Assembly (NCBI GenBank): GCA_910577275.1
Contig: CAJTMW010000005.1
Coordinates: forward strand, 123,620-187,619
DNA from: an uncultured Lachnospiraceae bacterium
GTDB lineage: Bacteria; Bacillota; Clostridia; Lachnospirales; Lachnospiraceae
Reading direction: 5' to 3'
Length of the DNA: 64,000 nucleotides
How positions within the stretch are numbered: position 1 is the stretch's first letter; each line of letters starts with the position of its first letter. This document shows positions 8,725 to 18,028 of this stretch, in pieces. The notes beneath the pieces are model-generated. The model worked only from the letters and a program-made list of their open reading frames with translations, had not been told where the DNA came from and searched no databases. The position numbers and the translations under genes are program-made.

Positions 8725-8758
8725 CAATAAGCTGGCTCGCGGAGCGTGACAGCGTTTG
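8725..8758. repeat. Dispersed repeat A, copy 1
   Basis: A 34-nt unit containing GCTGGCTCGC-GGA-GCGTGACAGC, an imperfect palindrome with 8 of 10 arm pairs. It is 33/34 identical to 28153-28186 and 29/34 identical to 57844-57877. It sits in the divergent intergenic region between the peptidase and the dehydrogenase genes, upstream of a TATAAT at 8841-8846. Confidence 0.9.
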
Positions 8759-8915
8759 TTCCGTAAAAAAGCATAGCAACTTATTCTCTAAAGAATCTCT
8801 AACTGAAAATTGTTTCGTGTTTCAGAGTAATAGTGACTTGTATAATTGTCAATAATGTGCGAAAATTCTTTAGAAAAGATTATGTAAATGTTAGGAAATT
8901 CAGGAGGAACAGACT

Positions 8916-9914
8916 GTGAAGATATTTATTACCATGCCCCACACACCTATACCCGACAGTTTTTTCACGCCGGAAATCATGGCGGAGCTGGGACGCTCGG
9001 GGGAGGTTTGCCGCAACCCCTACGACAGGGATTTGACAGCGGAAGAATTAATCGATATGGCGAAAGATGCGGAGATTCTCATGACGGGATGGGGAACCTG
9101 CTATCTGGAAAAGGAAATTGTGGCGGCGCTTCCGAAGCTGCGCCTGATTGCCCATACCGCCGGCTCCGTGGCGATTCTGGCTTCGCCCGATATCTATGAA
9201 ACCGGCGTCCGCGTCATCAGCGGAAACGACATTTTTGCGCAGTCCGTCGCGGAAGGGTGTCTGTGCTATACCCTTGCCGCCCTTCGGAGAATCGAGCACT
9301 ATACCGGCGAAATCCGAAAGGGCAGGTGGCTTGAGAGCGGCTTTGAAAATAAGGGGCTGATTGGAAAAAAGGTGGGGATTGTGGGCTTCGGCGCCATTGC
9401 AAAGTATTTTCTGGAATTAATCCGGTGGTTTCGCTGCGAGGTGCTGATTTATTCCTCCCATCTGACCGAAGATGAGGCGGAAAGGTACGGAGGGCGGAAG
9501 GCGTCTCTTTCGGAAATCTTTTCCACATGCGACGTGGTAAGTATCCATTCTTCCCTGACCCCGGCTACGGAAGGGCTGATTACGAGGGAGCTTCTTGAAA
9601 GCATTAAGGAGGATGCCCTTCTGGTGAACACCTCGAGAGGCAAGGTGATTGATGAAAAGGCGCTGTTTGAGCTTCTCAAGAAAGGGCGGTTCCACGCGGC
9701 GCTGGATGTCTATGAGGAGGAGCCTTTAAAGGAGGATAATCCCATAAGACAATGTAAAAACGTATTGCTGATGCCCCACATGGCAGGCCCCACCGTGGAT
9801 ATGCGGAGGGTGGTTGCTGCGGGGCTTGCAAAGGACATACAGAGATTTGTCAGGGGCGAAAAGCTGGTTTACGAGATTACGGAGGAACAGGCCGGGCGGA
9901 TGACCCGGGGATAA
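8916..9914 (+). CDS. D-isomer-specific 2-hydroxyacid dehydrogenase
   Basis: A 332-residue NAD(P)-dependent dehydrogenase. The Rossmann motif GIVGFGAIAKYF lies near residue 153. Catalytic Arg is in NTSRGKVIDE, Glu in DVYEEEPL and His in MPHMAGP, the standard triad of the phosphoglycerate/hydroxypyruvate dehydrogenase family. The GTG start has AGGAGG (8902-8907) 8 nt upstream. It would interconvert a 2-keto acid and a D-2-hydroxy acid in the cytoplasm. The family cannot be resolved further here; lack of an ACT domain argues against classical SerA. The threonine aldolase gene follows 86 nt downstream and may be co-transcribed. Confidence 0.85.
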   Translation: MKIFITMPHTPIPDSFFTPEIMAELGRSGEVCRNPYDRDLTAEELIDMAKDAEILMTGWGTCYLEKEIVAALPKLRLIAHTAGSVAILASPDIYETGVRVISGNDIFAQSVAEGCLCYTLAALRRIEHYTGEIRKGRWLESGFENKGLIGKKVGIVGFGAIAKYFLELIRWFRCEVLIYSSHLTEDEAERYGGRKASLSEIFSTCDVVSIHSSLTPATEGLITRELLESIKEDALLVNTSRGKVIDEKALFELLKKGRFHAALDVYEEEPLKEDNPIRQCKNVLLMPHMAGPTVDMRRVVAAGLAKDIQRFVRGEKLVYEITEEQAGRMTRG

Positions 9915-10000
9915 AGCCGGCAGCGGGAAACAGGCGGCTGCGTATAAATCCGGCAAACGCCTGTGCTGAAAGTCTGCAGGCAAAAAGAGGAGAAAAAATC

Positions 10001-11023
10001 ATGTTATATTTTGAAAACGATTATTGTGAAGGGGCTCACGAGTCCATTTTGAAAAGACTGGCGGAAACCAACATGGAAAAGCTGCCCGGCTACGGCGGGG
10101 ATAAGTACTGCGAGTCCGCCAAAGATAAAATACGCAAGGCCTGCGGCTGTCCCGACGGGGATGTTTATTTCCTTGTGGGAGGAACCCAGACGAACGCGGT
10201 TGTTATCGGCTCCATGCTGAAACGATATGAGGGCGTGCTTGCGGCGGCTACCGGCCACGTCAGCCTTCACGAGGCGGGGGCCATCGAGTATACAGGGCAC
10301 AAGGTTCTGGCGCTGCCTCAAAGAGACGGGAAAGTTTCGGCCGGGGCGGTGGCGGACTACATGGAAACCTTTTATCAGGATGAAAGCCACGAGCACATGG
10401 TATTTCCCGGCATGGTCTACATTTCCCATCCCACGGAGTACGGAACCTTATATTCGAAAAAGGAGCTTAAGGAGCTTTCCGCCGTATGCGAAAGATATCG
10501 CCTGCCCCTTTTTCTGGACGGCGCAAGGCTGGGATACGGTCTTGTCAGCCCGGACAGCGATGTGACTCTGGAAGATATCGCCCGTTATACCTCCGTTTTT
10601 TACATCGGCGGGACAAAGGTGGGCGCACTGTGCGGCGAGGCCGTGGTTTTTCCGAAAAAGGCTCCGGCTCATTTCCTGACCATGATGAAGCAGCAGGGCG
10701 CGCTTCTTGCAAAGGGAAGACTTACCGGAATCCAGTTCGATACTCTTTTTACGGATAATTTGTACATGGAAATCAGCAAAAATGCAATAGAAACGGCAAA
10801 AATCCTGAAAAAGGCGCTGACGGATAAGGGCTATCGGCTGCTTCTCGATACGCCCACCAACCAGATTTTTGTTATACTGGAGAACCGGAGAATGGAACAG
10901 CTCCGGGAAAGCGTGGTGTTCAGCTTCTGGGAAAAATATGACGAGAACCATACCGTGGTGCGGTTTGCCACAAGCTGGGCCACAGGGAGGGAGGAGCTTG
11001 AGGAGCTGATTCGCCTCCTGTAG
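10001..11023 (+). CDS. Low-specificity threonine aldolase family (PLP-dependent beta-eliminating lyase fold)
   Basis: A 340-residue PLP enzyme of the threonine aldolase family. Visible are the substrate-side region GYGGDKYC, LVGGTQTN, the cofactor Asp in FLDGARLGYGL and the Schiff-base Lys in YIGGTKVGALCGE (about residue 206). It should cleave L-threonine or allo-threonine to glycine and acetaldehyde, or act on a related beta-hydroxy amino acid. ATG 10001 has AGAGGAG (9986-9992). Pairing with a 2-hydroxyacid dehydrogenase upstream suggests a small hydroxy-acid or amino-acid catabolic unit, which is an inference from position only. Confidence 0.85.
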   Translation: MLYFENDYCEGAHESILKRLAETNMEKLPGYGGDKYCESAKDKIRKACGCPDGDVYFLVGGTQTNAVVIGSMLKRYEGVLAAATGHVSLHEAGAIEYTGHKVLALPQRDGKVSAGAVADYMETFYQDESHEHMVFPGMVYISHPTEYGTLYSKKELKELSAVCERYRLPLFLDGARLGYGLVSPDSDVTLEDIARYTSVFYIGGTKVGALCGEAVVFPKKAPAHFLTMMKQQGALLAKGRLTGIQFDTLFTDNLYMEISKNAIETAKILKKALTDKGYRLLLDTPTNQIFVILENRRMEQLRESVVFSFWEKYDENHTVVRFATSWATGREELEELIRLL

Positions 11024-11057
11024 AAAGACCCCGCAGTCTGGCTGCGGCGGAAGCTTG

Positions 11058-11089
11058 ATGCCTCGTCAGCTTGTTGCGGGGGCTTTGAC
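11058..11089 (-). repeat. Dispersed repeat B, copy 2
   Basis: The reverse complement reads GTCAAAGCCCCCGCAACAAG... and matches 29 of 32 bases with 5946-5977. A further degenerate fragment (AAAGACCCCGCAG) begins at about 11026. Confidence 0.8.
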
Positions 11090-11092
11090 TTG

Positions 11093-11123
11093 ATGCCCCG
11101 CAGCTTACTGCGGGGTATTTGAC
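11093..11123 (-). repeat. Dispersed repeat B, copy 3, with perfect hairpin
   Basis: In tandem with copy 2. It contains a perfect 8-bp stem CCCCGCAG-CTTA-CTGCGGGG (11096-11115). It lies between the convergent threonine aldolase and YczE-like genes, where it can terminate both transcripts. It also encodes the final residues and the stop codon of the minus-strand gene. Confidence 0.8.
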
Positions 11124-11752
11124 TTTTGTTTATCCAGCAGGGGCCGTGAAAACTTCACGTTGAAAAACTCAATCAAAGGCCCCATGAAAAAGGCGGTGAC
11201 CAGCGTCCCGACGCCGGGAAGCAGGCCGCAGAGGGTGCCCACAATCACACAGATAACATCACAGCCTATCCGGCAGAACCGGAAAGGCTTTTTGCTTTTA
11301 TTGGAAATGATAATTGGAATGGCGTCGTAGACGGAAACGCCCAAATCGGAGGTCATATACAGGGAGGAGGCGAAGCACATCAACACAACCCCCACAAGCA
11401 GCATCGCGACGCGCAGCGCCATAGAGGGGGAGGGCGCAAGGCGGCTGATGGCAGCCTGTGAAAAATCGGCGATATAGCCGGTCAGAAACATGTTGATAAA
11501 GGTGGCAATGCCTATGTAGTGCTTATCCAGAAAGAAATCCAGCACCAGCATGAGAAAGCAGATGCCGGTGTAATAAGTCCCGTAGGAGATGCCGCCCATA
11601 AAACGCTGCCAGCTTCCCTGGGCAAAGCATTGGAAGGGGTCCACGCCAAATAGCGAACATTTGAAAAATCCAACGGCAATGGCACACAGGACGACGCCCG
11701 CAATGGTCATGACGATACGGGGGCGGAATTTATCGGGAAGTTTTGTTTTCAT
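11105..11752 (-). CDS. YczE/YyaS/YitT-type membrane protein
   Basis: A 215-residue integral membrane protein with about five to six hydrophobic helices. The motifs FGVDPFQCFAQG and SDLGVSVYDAIPIIIS match the YczE/YyaS family of uncharacterised transport-like membrane proteins. The chosen start (MKTKLPDKF, 11752) has GAGGAT 6 nt upstream; a longer reading to 11830 lacks a ribosome-binding site. The last residues (SNTPQ) and the stop come from a dispersed repeat (11093-11123). The substrate is unknown. It is transcribed away from the GH32 gene. Confidence 0.75.
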   Translation of the reverse strand: MKTKLPDKFRPRIVMTIAGVVLCAIAVGFFKCSLFGVDPFQCFAQGSWQRFMGGISYGTYYTGICFLMLVLDFFLDKHYIGIATFINMFLTGYIADFSQAAISRLAPSPSMALRVAMLLVGVVLMCFASSLYMTSDLGVSVYDAIPIIISNKSKKPFRFCRIGCDVICVIVGTLCGLLPGVGTLVTAFFMGPLIEFFNVKFSRPLLDKQKSNTPQ

Positions 11753-11882
11753 GGTTTTATCCTCGCTTCTGTGGTTTTTTGCTGTGCCGTTCAGCCCGCA
11801 GGCTTCATCGGAGCCTGCGTCTGCTTTCATTATACACGCCGGGGGCGGCCGGTCAACTGAAATTTACAGATTCCAAAACGTG

Positions 11883-11917
11883 AAAGGCTTTCCAAACAGG
11901 GAGCCTTTTGCTATACT
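11883..11917 (+). promoter_or_regulatory. Putative promoter with dyad upstream of the GH32 gene
   Basis: TTTCCA (11889-11894) and TATACT (11912-11917) are 17 nt apart. A 7-bp inverted repeat AAAGGCT/AGCCTTT (11883-11889, 11902-11908) overlaps the -35 and spacer, an arrangement typical of a repressor site. Confidence 0.45.
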
Positions 11918-11994
11918 CTAGATATAAAGTTTTATTATAGAAATGAATTTAAACCGGAGCCCGGATTTACGGGCCGGCGGCATGGGAGATTGGT

Positions 11995-13479
11995 ATGATA
12001 AGTCAGACTTTAAGAGAAGCAAGAAAATACGAAGAAGCAACCGAGAAAATGATATCCGGGGACGACCGCCCGAAATTTCACTTATCAGCCCGGGTGGGCT
12101 GGATGAACGACCCCAACGGTTTTTCCTTTTATAACGGTCAGTACCACATGTTTTATCAGTATCATCCTTATGACAATATCTGGGGGCCTATGCATTGGGG
12201 ACACGCGGTGAGCGGCGACCTTCTGCATTGGGAGTTCCTTCCGGCCGCGCTGGCGCCGGACGAGCCCTACGACAGGGACGGATGCTTTTCGGGAAGCGCG
12301 GTTTCCCTTCCCGACGGCAGGCAGCTTCTGATGTACACCGGCGTGATAAAGGAGCGGCAGGCAAACGGAGGCTTTAGCGAAGTGCAGACTCAGTGCCTTG
12401 CCGTGGGGGACGGCATGGATTACGGGAAATATGAGAAAAATCCCGTGCTGGATGAAAAGGCTTTGCCAGAGGGCGCGAGCCGCTACGATTTCAGGGACCC
12501 GAAGATGTGGAAGAAAAAGGACGGGACTTATTACTGCGTTGCGGGGAACCGCGCCGCGGACGGCAGCGGCCAGATTCTTCTTTTTGAAAGCCCGGACGGC
12601 TATAACTGGCAGTATAAAAAGGTGCTTGCCGCCAACAATAACCGCTTCGGGAAAATGTGGGAGTGCCCGGACTTCTTCCCGCTGGACGGGAAATGGGTTC
12701 TGATTGCCAGTCCTATGGACATGCTTCCCAGCGGCTTTGAGTATCACAACGGCAACGGAACCTTATGCCTTCTGGGGGATTTTGACGAGGATACGGAAAC
12801 CTTCACGGAGGAGCACAACCAGTCCGTGGATTACGGGATTGATTTTTATGCGCCCCAGACGGTTCTTGCGCCGGACGGACGCCGCATTATGATTGGATGG
12901 ATGCAGAACTGGGACACCTGCAATTTCAGGACCCAGAATATTTCCTGGTTCGGTCAGATGAGCCTGCCCAGAGAGCTGTCGGTTCAAAACGGAAGGCTGT
13001 ACCAGAAGCCGATAAGGGAGCTTGAAAACATGCGCCGGGGCAAGGTATCTTATCAGAATGTTGCCGTTTCAGACACCGTCAGGTTGGAGGGAATCAAAGG
13101 ACGGAAGGTGGATATGGAGCTTGCCATCCGCCCGGAAGACGCCGGGGAGATGTATCAGAAATTTGCGGTGCGGTTTGCCCAGAACGAGAAGTACCAGACC
13201 TCGCTGAGCTTCCGGCCCCGGGAATCCATTTTAAAGATTGACAGAAAGTTTTCCGGCTCGAGAAGGGCGATTATCCATCAGAGAAGAAGCCGGGTAAACA
13301 GCCGGAACGGGGAATTAAAGCTGCGGATTATTCTGGACAGGTTCAGCGTGGAGGTATTTGTCAACGACGGAGAACAGGTTATGACGGCGATTATCTATAC
13401 GGAGCAGCAGGCGGACGGGATTTCGTTTTTCGGGGACGGCGCCCTTAAGATGGATGTTGTGAAGTATGAGCTGGTTTGA
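11995..13479 (+). CDS. GH32 beta-fructofuranosidase / sucrose-6-phosphate hydrolase
   Basis: A 494-residue GH32 enzyme. The nucleophile Asp39 lies in WMNDPNG, the transition-state Asp in the YDFRDPKMW motif and the acid/base Glu in MWECPDFF. The C-terminal beta-sandwich includes FSVEVFVNDGEQVMT. There is no signal peptide, so it acts inside the cell on imported sucrose, sucrose phosphate or short fructans. GGGAGA precedes the ATG. It is followed by the YesN/YesM genes and an MglBAC-type importer on the same strand, which suggests that the locus handles a fructose-containing or fructose/galactose-type sugar. Without a PTS gene here, the non-phosphorylated substrate seems more likely. Confidence 0.9.
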   Translation: MISQTLREARKYEEATEKMISGDDRPKFHLSARVGWMNDPNGFSFYNGQYHMFYQYHPYDNIWGPMHWGHAVSGDLLHWEFLPAALAPDEPYDRDGCFSGSAVSLPDGRQLLMYTGVIKERQANGGFSEVQTQCLAVGDGMDYGKYEKNPVLDEKALPEGASRYDFRDPKMWKKKDGTYYCVAGNRAADGSGQILLFESPDGYNWQYKKVLAANNNRFGKMWECPDFFPLDGKWVLIASPMDMLPSGFEYHNGNGTLCLLGDFDEDTETFTEEHNQSVDYGIDFYAPQTVLAPDGRRIMIGWMQNWDTCNFRTQNISWFGQMSLPRELSVQNGRLYQKPIRELENMRRGKVSYQNVAVSDTVRLEGIKGRKVDMELAIRPEDAGEMYQKFAVRFAQNEKYQTSLSFRPRESILKIDRKFSGSRRAIIHQRRSRVNSRNGELKLRIILDRFSVEVFVNDGEQVMTAIIYTEQQADGISFFGDGALKMDVVKYELV

Positions 13480-13534
13480 GAGAAGCTCTGATTTGTGGAT
13501 GCATAAAGATATGGTGTGAAAGGACAGTTGGGGT

Positions 13535-15142
13535 ATGAGTTTATACAGCATTTTACTGGCGGATGACGAGGAGGAGGTCCGCAAGGGGATTATAAGGAAA
13601 ATTGACTGGGAGAACCTGGGATTTCAGGTGGTGGGAGACGCCGAAAACGGTCAGGAGGCGCTGGAAAAAATCGAACAGCTAAAGCCTGACGTGGTGATGA
13701 CGGATATCCGTATGCCGTACATGGACGGCCTTACGCTGTCAAAAAGAATCCGCCAGAAGTACCCTTCCACCAAAATTCTGATTTTTTCGGGATATGACGA
13801 TTTCGAGTATGCCCAGCAGGCAATCAAGCTCAACGTGACGGAGTATATTTTAAAGCCCGTAAATGTGGAGGAACTGACGGAAATCCTGAACCGTGTCAGG
13901 GATAATCTGGATGAGGAAATCGAGCAGAGGCGGAATGTCCGCCGGCTTCGCGAGAGCTATCAGAACAGTCTCCCTATTCTCAGAGAAATTTTTTTAAACG
14001 ATTTGGTAAAGGGGAATGTGCCGGAGGGGGAAGTCCGCGCCAGGCTGGAGGAGTACGGCGTAAATATTCTGGGCGCTTCAAAGTGGATGGCGGCGGTTAT
14101 CAGCACGGAAACGCCGGAGAAGGAGGAGCAGGATTCCCTTCCCCTTAAGCGGGAGCTGATTCCGATTTCCGTGAAACAGTTTATGGAGGATTCCTTAAAG
14201 CAGTACTTCCGTTTCGCCATATTCAATTCTACCGGCAATATCATCATCATTGTGGCAATTGACGAATTTAATACTCAGGCAGGCTTTATTGACGCGCTGG
14301 AGGATACCTGCAAGGAGGCCAGGAAAATTCTCGGGGTGACGATAACCGTCGGCGTGGGACATGAAAGCGGGAAGCTTGAGCAAATCGGAGAGTCCTATCA
14401 GGCGGCGGTGGACGCTTTGGGCTATCAGGCGATTGTGGGGACGGGCGGCCCTATTTTCATAAGGGATATGGAGCCGGTAAACCGGGGAAGGCTGCAGCTC
14501 AGCCAGAAAGACGAGGTTGCGCTGGAAACGCAGATAAAATTCGGAACCCCCGAAACCATTGAGCAGATGGTGCGGGAAATGATGGGAAGAATGGAGGACA
14601 CCAGAGTCCACGCCAGCCAGTATCAGGTATATATGCTGTCTCTGGTCAACTGCATTATGCGTATGATGCAGCAGTACGATATGGATTTGCGGCAGATTTT
14701 TGACGGGCAGAACGGACTGGCTAAGTGGATGGACGACGCCGGGAAAAGAGAGGAGTTTACCGGATGGCTGATTGAGGCGGCGTGCCGGATGAACGAGGTG
14801 ATAAACCGCCGCCGGGACAATACTGCCAGAGCGGTTATTGAAGAAGCAAAAAAATACATAAAGGAAAATTACCGGAATCCCGATTTGTCGGTGGAGATGA
14901 TTTGCAGACAGCTCCAGATGAGCCCGGCATATTTTTCAACCATATTCAGAAAGGAAACGGGGAAAACCTGTGTGGCCTATTTAACGGACATACGTCTGCA
15001 GCGGGCGGTGGAGCTGCTTCGGGAGACAAGCGACAAGACCTATGTGATTGCCGATAAGGTGGGATACCCGGAGCAGAATTATTTCAGCTATGTGTTTAAA
15101 AAGAAATTCGGCGTCTCTCCCACGAAGTTCAGGGAGGTATAA
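13535..15142 (+). CDS. YesN-type response regulator with AraC DNA-binding domain
   Basis: A 535-residue regulator. The receiver occupies residues 1-125, with acidic pocket D10/D11, phospho-acceptor D57 in VVMTDIRMP and Lys in YILKPVN. A long middle region (about 150-420) is followed by an AraC/XylS helix-turn-helix pair at about 430-535, ending KKFGVSPTKFREV. It should be phosphorylated by the kinase encoded immediately downstream and activate the sugar transport operon. RBS-like GAAAGGA lies upstream of ATG 13535. The gap to the kinase is 94 nt. Confidence 0.9.
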   Translation: MSLYSILLADDEEEVRKGIIRKIDWENLGFQVVGDAENGQEALEKIEQLKPDVVMTDIRMPYMDGLTLSKRIRQKYPSTKILIFSGYDDFEYAQQAIKLNVTEYILKPVNVEELTEILNRVRDNLDEEIEQRRNVRRLRESYQNSLPILREIFLNDLVKGNVPEGEVRARLEEYGVNILGASKWMAAVISTETPEKEEQDSLPLKRELIPISVKQFMEDSLKQYFRFAIFNSTGNIIIIVAIDEFNTQAGFIDALEDTCKEARKILGVTITVGVGHESGKLEQIGESYQAAVDALGYQAIVGTGGPIFIRDMEPVNRGRLQLSQKDEVALETQIKFGTPETIEQMVREMMGRMEDTRVHASQYQVYMLSLVNCIMRMMQQYDMDLRQIFDGQNGLAKWMDDAGKREEFTGWLIEAACRMNEVINRRRDNTARAVIEEAKKYIKENYRNPDLSVEMICRQLQMSPAYFSTIFRKETGKTCVAYLTDIRLQRAVELLRETSDKTYVIADKVGYPEQNYFSYVFKKKFGVSPTKFREV

Positions 15143-15236
15143 CCCGGCAAAAGGCGGCCCTGGCAGGGATAGCTTTGGCGGGAAGCCCCGGTAAAGGCCA
15201 AAATTGCCGGGCAGGCGCGCGGCATGGGAGGATGAG

Positions 15237-17036
15237 ATGGAAAAGCCCCGAAAAACAGAACTCTTTCAGAAATCAAGTATCCGCTATACGATTTTCATTT
15301 ATTTTACGGTCAGCGCGCTGATTATGATTGTTCTGATAGGGGCGGCGGTATATGGCCGTCTGGCGGGCTGGGTTTCGGATACGCTTCGGAAGGAAAACCA
15401 GGTCGTGATTAATCAGATAAACCTTTCCGTGGACTCCTATCTGCGGACAATCATGCGTCTGTCGGATTCTCTGTATTACGGCGTGATAAAAAACGCCGAT
15501 TATCAGGCGGAGGCGGAGATGGTGGACAGCGAAATGATGCTGCTGTACGACAATAACAAGGACTTTGTTTCCAATATCGCGCTGCTTTCCAAGGACGGGG
15601 AGCTTTTGTCGGCGGTACCGGCGGCGCGGCTGAAAACAGACCTGGACGTGACGGAGGAAAAATGGTTTAAGGACACACTGGAGCACCCGGAAAATCTGCA
15701 TTTTTCCATGCCTCATGTGCAGTATATTTTTGACAGCAGCGGGAATCAGTACCGGTGGGTAATCACCCTGTCCCGGGCGGTAGAGGTCACAAAGGGAACC
15801 TCCACCTCTCAGGGAGTTTTGCTGATTGATATGACCTACGAGAGCCTTCGCTATATGCTGGACAACATTTCCCTGGGGGAGCGGGGATATTTGTATCTGC
15901 TCGGCAGCGACGGCGGACTGATTTATCATCCAAAGATGCAGCTCATCGACGCCGGTCTGGCTGAGGAAAACATCGGGACAGCCAGAAGCTACAGGGACGG
16001 CGATTATCAGGAGGTTTATCAGGGGGAAAAGCGGGATATTATCGTCAAGACGGTAGGATATACGGGATGGAAAATTATCGGAGTAATCCCGGAGCAGGGA
16101 CTTTCTCTGGACAATCTGAAGGTAAAGCTTTTCATGGTGTTTATGGCGGCGTTTTTCCTGTTTTTGCTGGCGGTGATTAACGCGTATATTTCCGCCAGAA
16201 TCACGGCGCCCATTCAGGAGCTGGAAAAATCCGTAAATGCCCTTGAGGCGGGGGAGCTGGACGCGGAGGTATACATGGGAGGCTCCTATGAAATCCGGCA
16301 CCTGGGCCGTTCCATCAGCGATATGGCAAAGCGGATTCAGACGCTGATGGACGATATTGTGATGGAGCATGAGTCCAAGAGAAAAAGCGAGTTTGATACG
16401 CTCCAGTCGCAGATTAATCCGCATTTTCTCTACAATACCCTTGACATTATCGTGTGGATGATTGAAAACGAGCAGAAGCAGGAGGCGGTAAAGGTTGTGA
16501 CGGCGCTGGCAAGGTTTTTCCGCATCAGCTTAAGCAAGGGCAAAAGCATCATCCCGGTAAGGGATGAGCTGGAGCACGTGCGCAATTACCTTATGATTCA
16601 GCAGAAAAGATTCAAAAACAAGTTTACCTATCAGATAGAGGCGGGGGCCGAGGTGTTTTCCATGGCGTCCCTAAAGCTGATGCTGCAGCCCCTTGTGGAG
16701 AATGCAATTTATCATGGGATGGAGTTTATGGACGGAGACGGTGAAATTCTTATCAGGGTATGGCAGGAGGGTGAAAAGCTGATTTTTATTATCAGGGACA
16801 ACGGTCTTGGCATGACGAAGGAGAAGGCGGAGGGGCTTCTGACGGGAGAAACCCATTCCGTTTCGGGAAAAGGCTCCGGGATTGGGGTGAAAAATGTGAA
16901 CGAGAGAATCAGGCTGTATTTCGGAGAAGGGTACGGTCTTTCCATCTTTTCAGAGCCGGACGAGGGAACAACCATACAAATCAGTCTGCCGGCAGTTTCC
17001 TGCCAGGAGCTTATGCGGGAGGAGAGCCGACAATGA
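15237..17036 (+). CDS. YesM-type sensor histidine kinase
   Basis: A 599-residue membrane kinase. It has a transmembrane helix near residues 20-42, an extracellular cache-like sensor to about 295, a second helix (FMVFMAAFFLFLLAVI), a HAMP segment, a His_kinase domain with SQINPHFLYNTLD (phospho-His) and a HATPase_c domain (ENAIYHGM, DNGLGMTKE, GSGIGVKNV). The ATG at 15237 has GGGAGG 5 nt before it; an upstream in-frame start at 15204 lacks one. The stop overlaps the next ATG. Neighbouring anchored sugar-binding proteins are likely co-receptors, as in XylFII-LytS/YesN. Confidence 0.9.
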   Translation: MEKPRKTELFQKSSIRYTIFIYFTVSALIMIVLIGAAVYGRLAGWVSDTLRKENQVVINQINLSVDSYLRTIMRLSDSLYYGVIKNADYQAEAEMVDSEMMLLYDNNKDFVSNIALLSKDGELLSAVPAARLKTDLDVTEEKWFKDTLEHPENLHFSMPHVQYIFDSSGNQYRWVITLSRAVEVTKGTSTSQGVLLIDMTYESLRYMLDNISLGERGYLYLLGSDGGLIYHPKMQLIDAGLAEENIGTARSYRDGDYQEVYQGEKRDIIVKTVGYTGWKIIGVIPEQGLSLDNLKVKLFMVFMAAFFLFLLAVINAYISARITAPIQELEKSVNALEAGELDAEVYMGGSYEIRHLGRSISDMAKRIQTLMDDIVMEHESKRKSEFDTLQSQINPHFLYNTLDIIVWMIENEQKQEAVKVVTALARFFRISLSKGKSIIPVRDELEHVRNYLMIQQKRFKNKFTYQIEAGAEVFSMASLKLMLQPLVENAIYHGMEFMDGDGEILIRVWQEGEKLIFIIRDNGLGMTKEKAEGLLTGETHSVSGKGSGIGVKNVNERIRLYFGEGYGLSIFSEPDEGTTIQISLPAVSCQELMREESRQ

Positions 17037-18028
17037 TGAAAAGTATGACGGGGAAAGAAAAGTTTTTCTGGATATCCTACGGCATTGGGCTGACCTTCCT
17101 TTTCCTGCTCTCCTCCACGGATTTGATAATCAAGGAGGAGGAGGCGAAGGTTCATCCGATATCGGTGATTGTGGAGGCGGATTCGGACGACAACTATGTG
17201 AATTTCAGGAAAGGGATGGATTTGGCGGCCGTGGAGCTGAACGCCGACGTGAACTTTATTACCTTATATGAAAAGGGAAACAGGCGTCAGCAGGAGGAGC
17301 TTCTCAAAAGGGAGCAGCAGGACGGCAGCAGCGCGCTGATTGTGGCTCCGGTAAACGGGGAGGCGGTTCTTGCGATGCAGGAGGAAAATCAGCTTGTGCT
17401 GCCTCTGGTTTTCATAAATTCAGAGACCGTCGGGGAGCCGGGGACAGGAAAAACCGCGGCGGTTACTTTCGATTATTTCACTATGGGGGAAAAGCTGGGG
17501 AAGGAAATTGCGGCGGTCCGCAGTCCGAATGAGAAGCTTTATTTTCTGGAAAACGAGGCGATGAGCGTGGCCGGGCGAAAATTCATGGAAGGGATTCGAA
17601 GCGGCGCGGCGGAGGGCTCCGAGGGCCCGGCGGCCTCTTATGCGTGGGCGCCGGAAGCCGAAAAGGGGAAAATACTGGAAAAGCTGACGGAGGGCTGGAC
17701 GCAGAAAATTATCCTTGTGGCGCCGGAGCCGGAAAGCCTTCTGGAGGCCGCGCAGATGCTGGAGGATATAGAAGGGGCAAAGGAATGGGTCACTGGCCTT
17801 TACGGCAGGGGGAGCAGCGTTCCGATTTTGAATTTTCTGGATAAGGGAATTATCAAAGGGTTATGTATAACGGATGATTTCAGCGCCGGGTATCTGAGCG
17901 TAAAGGCAGCCATAGAGCTTGCGGAAGGGGGCGCCGTGCAGACGGGGAATTACCTGGACAGCTATTTCATCCGGCGGGGGGATTTACGAGATGAGAAGTA
18001 TGAAAAAATATTGTATCCTGTTGAGTGA
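17033..18028 (+). CDS. Membrane-anchored LacI-type periplasmic-binding-like protein, putative sensor partner of the kinase
   Basis: A 331-residue protein with an N-terminal signal-anchor helix (FFWISYGIGLTFLFLLSST, about residues 10-30) and no lipobox cysteine, followed by a type-I periplasmic-binding fold (ISVIVEADSDDNYVNFRKGMD, ALIVAPVNGE, TVAVTFDYF-like segment). It starts in an ATGA overlap with the kinase gene and overlaps the next gene by 38 nt, so it is co-translated with both. By analogy with XylFII, which associates with LytS, it is likely a sugar-sensing accessory subunit and not a transporter component. It is more divergent than the two MglB-like proteins downstream. Confidence 0.75.
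   Translation: MMKSMTGKEKFFWISYGIGLTFLFLLSSTDLIIKEEEAKVHPISVIVEADSDDNYVNFRKGMDLAAVELNADVNFITLYEKGNRRQQEELLKREQQDGSSALIVAPVNGEAVLAMQEENQLVLPLVFINSETVGEPGTGKTAAVTFDYFTMGEKLGKEIAAVRSPNEKLYFLENEAMSVAGRKFMEGIRSGAAEGSEGPAASYAWAPEAEKGKILEKLTEGWTQKIILVAPEPESLLEAAQMLEDIEGAKEWVTGLYGRGSSVPILNFLDKGIIKGLCITDDFSAGYLSVKAAIELAEGGAVQTGNYLDSYFIRRGDLRDEKYEKILYPVE

Noticed and set aside
8640..8855. Short frame containing SWLAERDSVC as a small gene
   Set aside because: The same string recurs at 28153 and in frame-shifted form at 57844 because it is dispersed repeat A; there is no ribosome-binding site and the rest of the frame differs.
15273..16424. 383-codon frame on the minus strand opposite the YesM kinase
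   Set aside because: Antisense shadow of a clear kinase gene; no family features, no ribosome-binding site and skewed composition.
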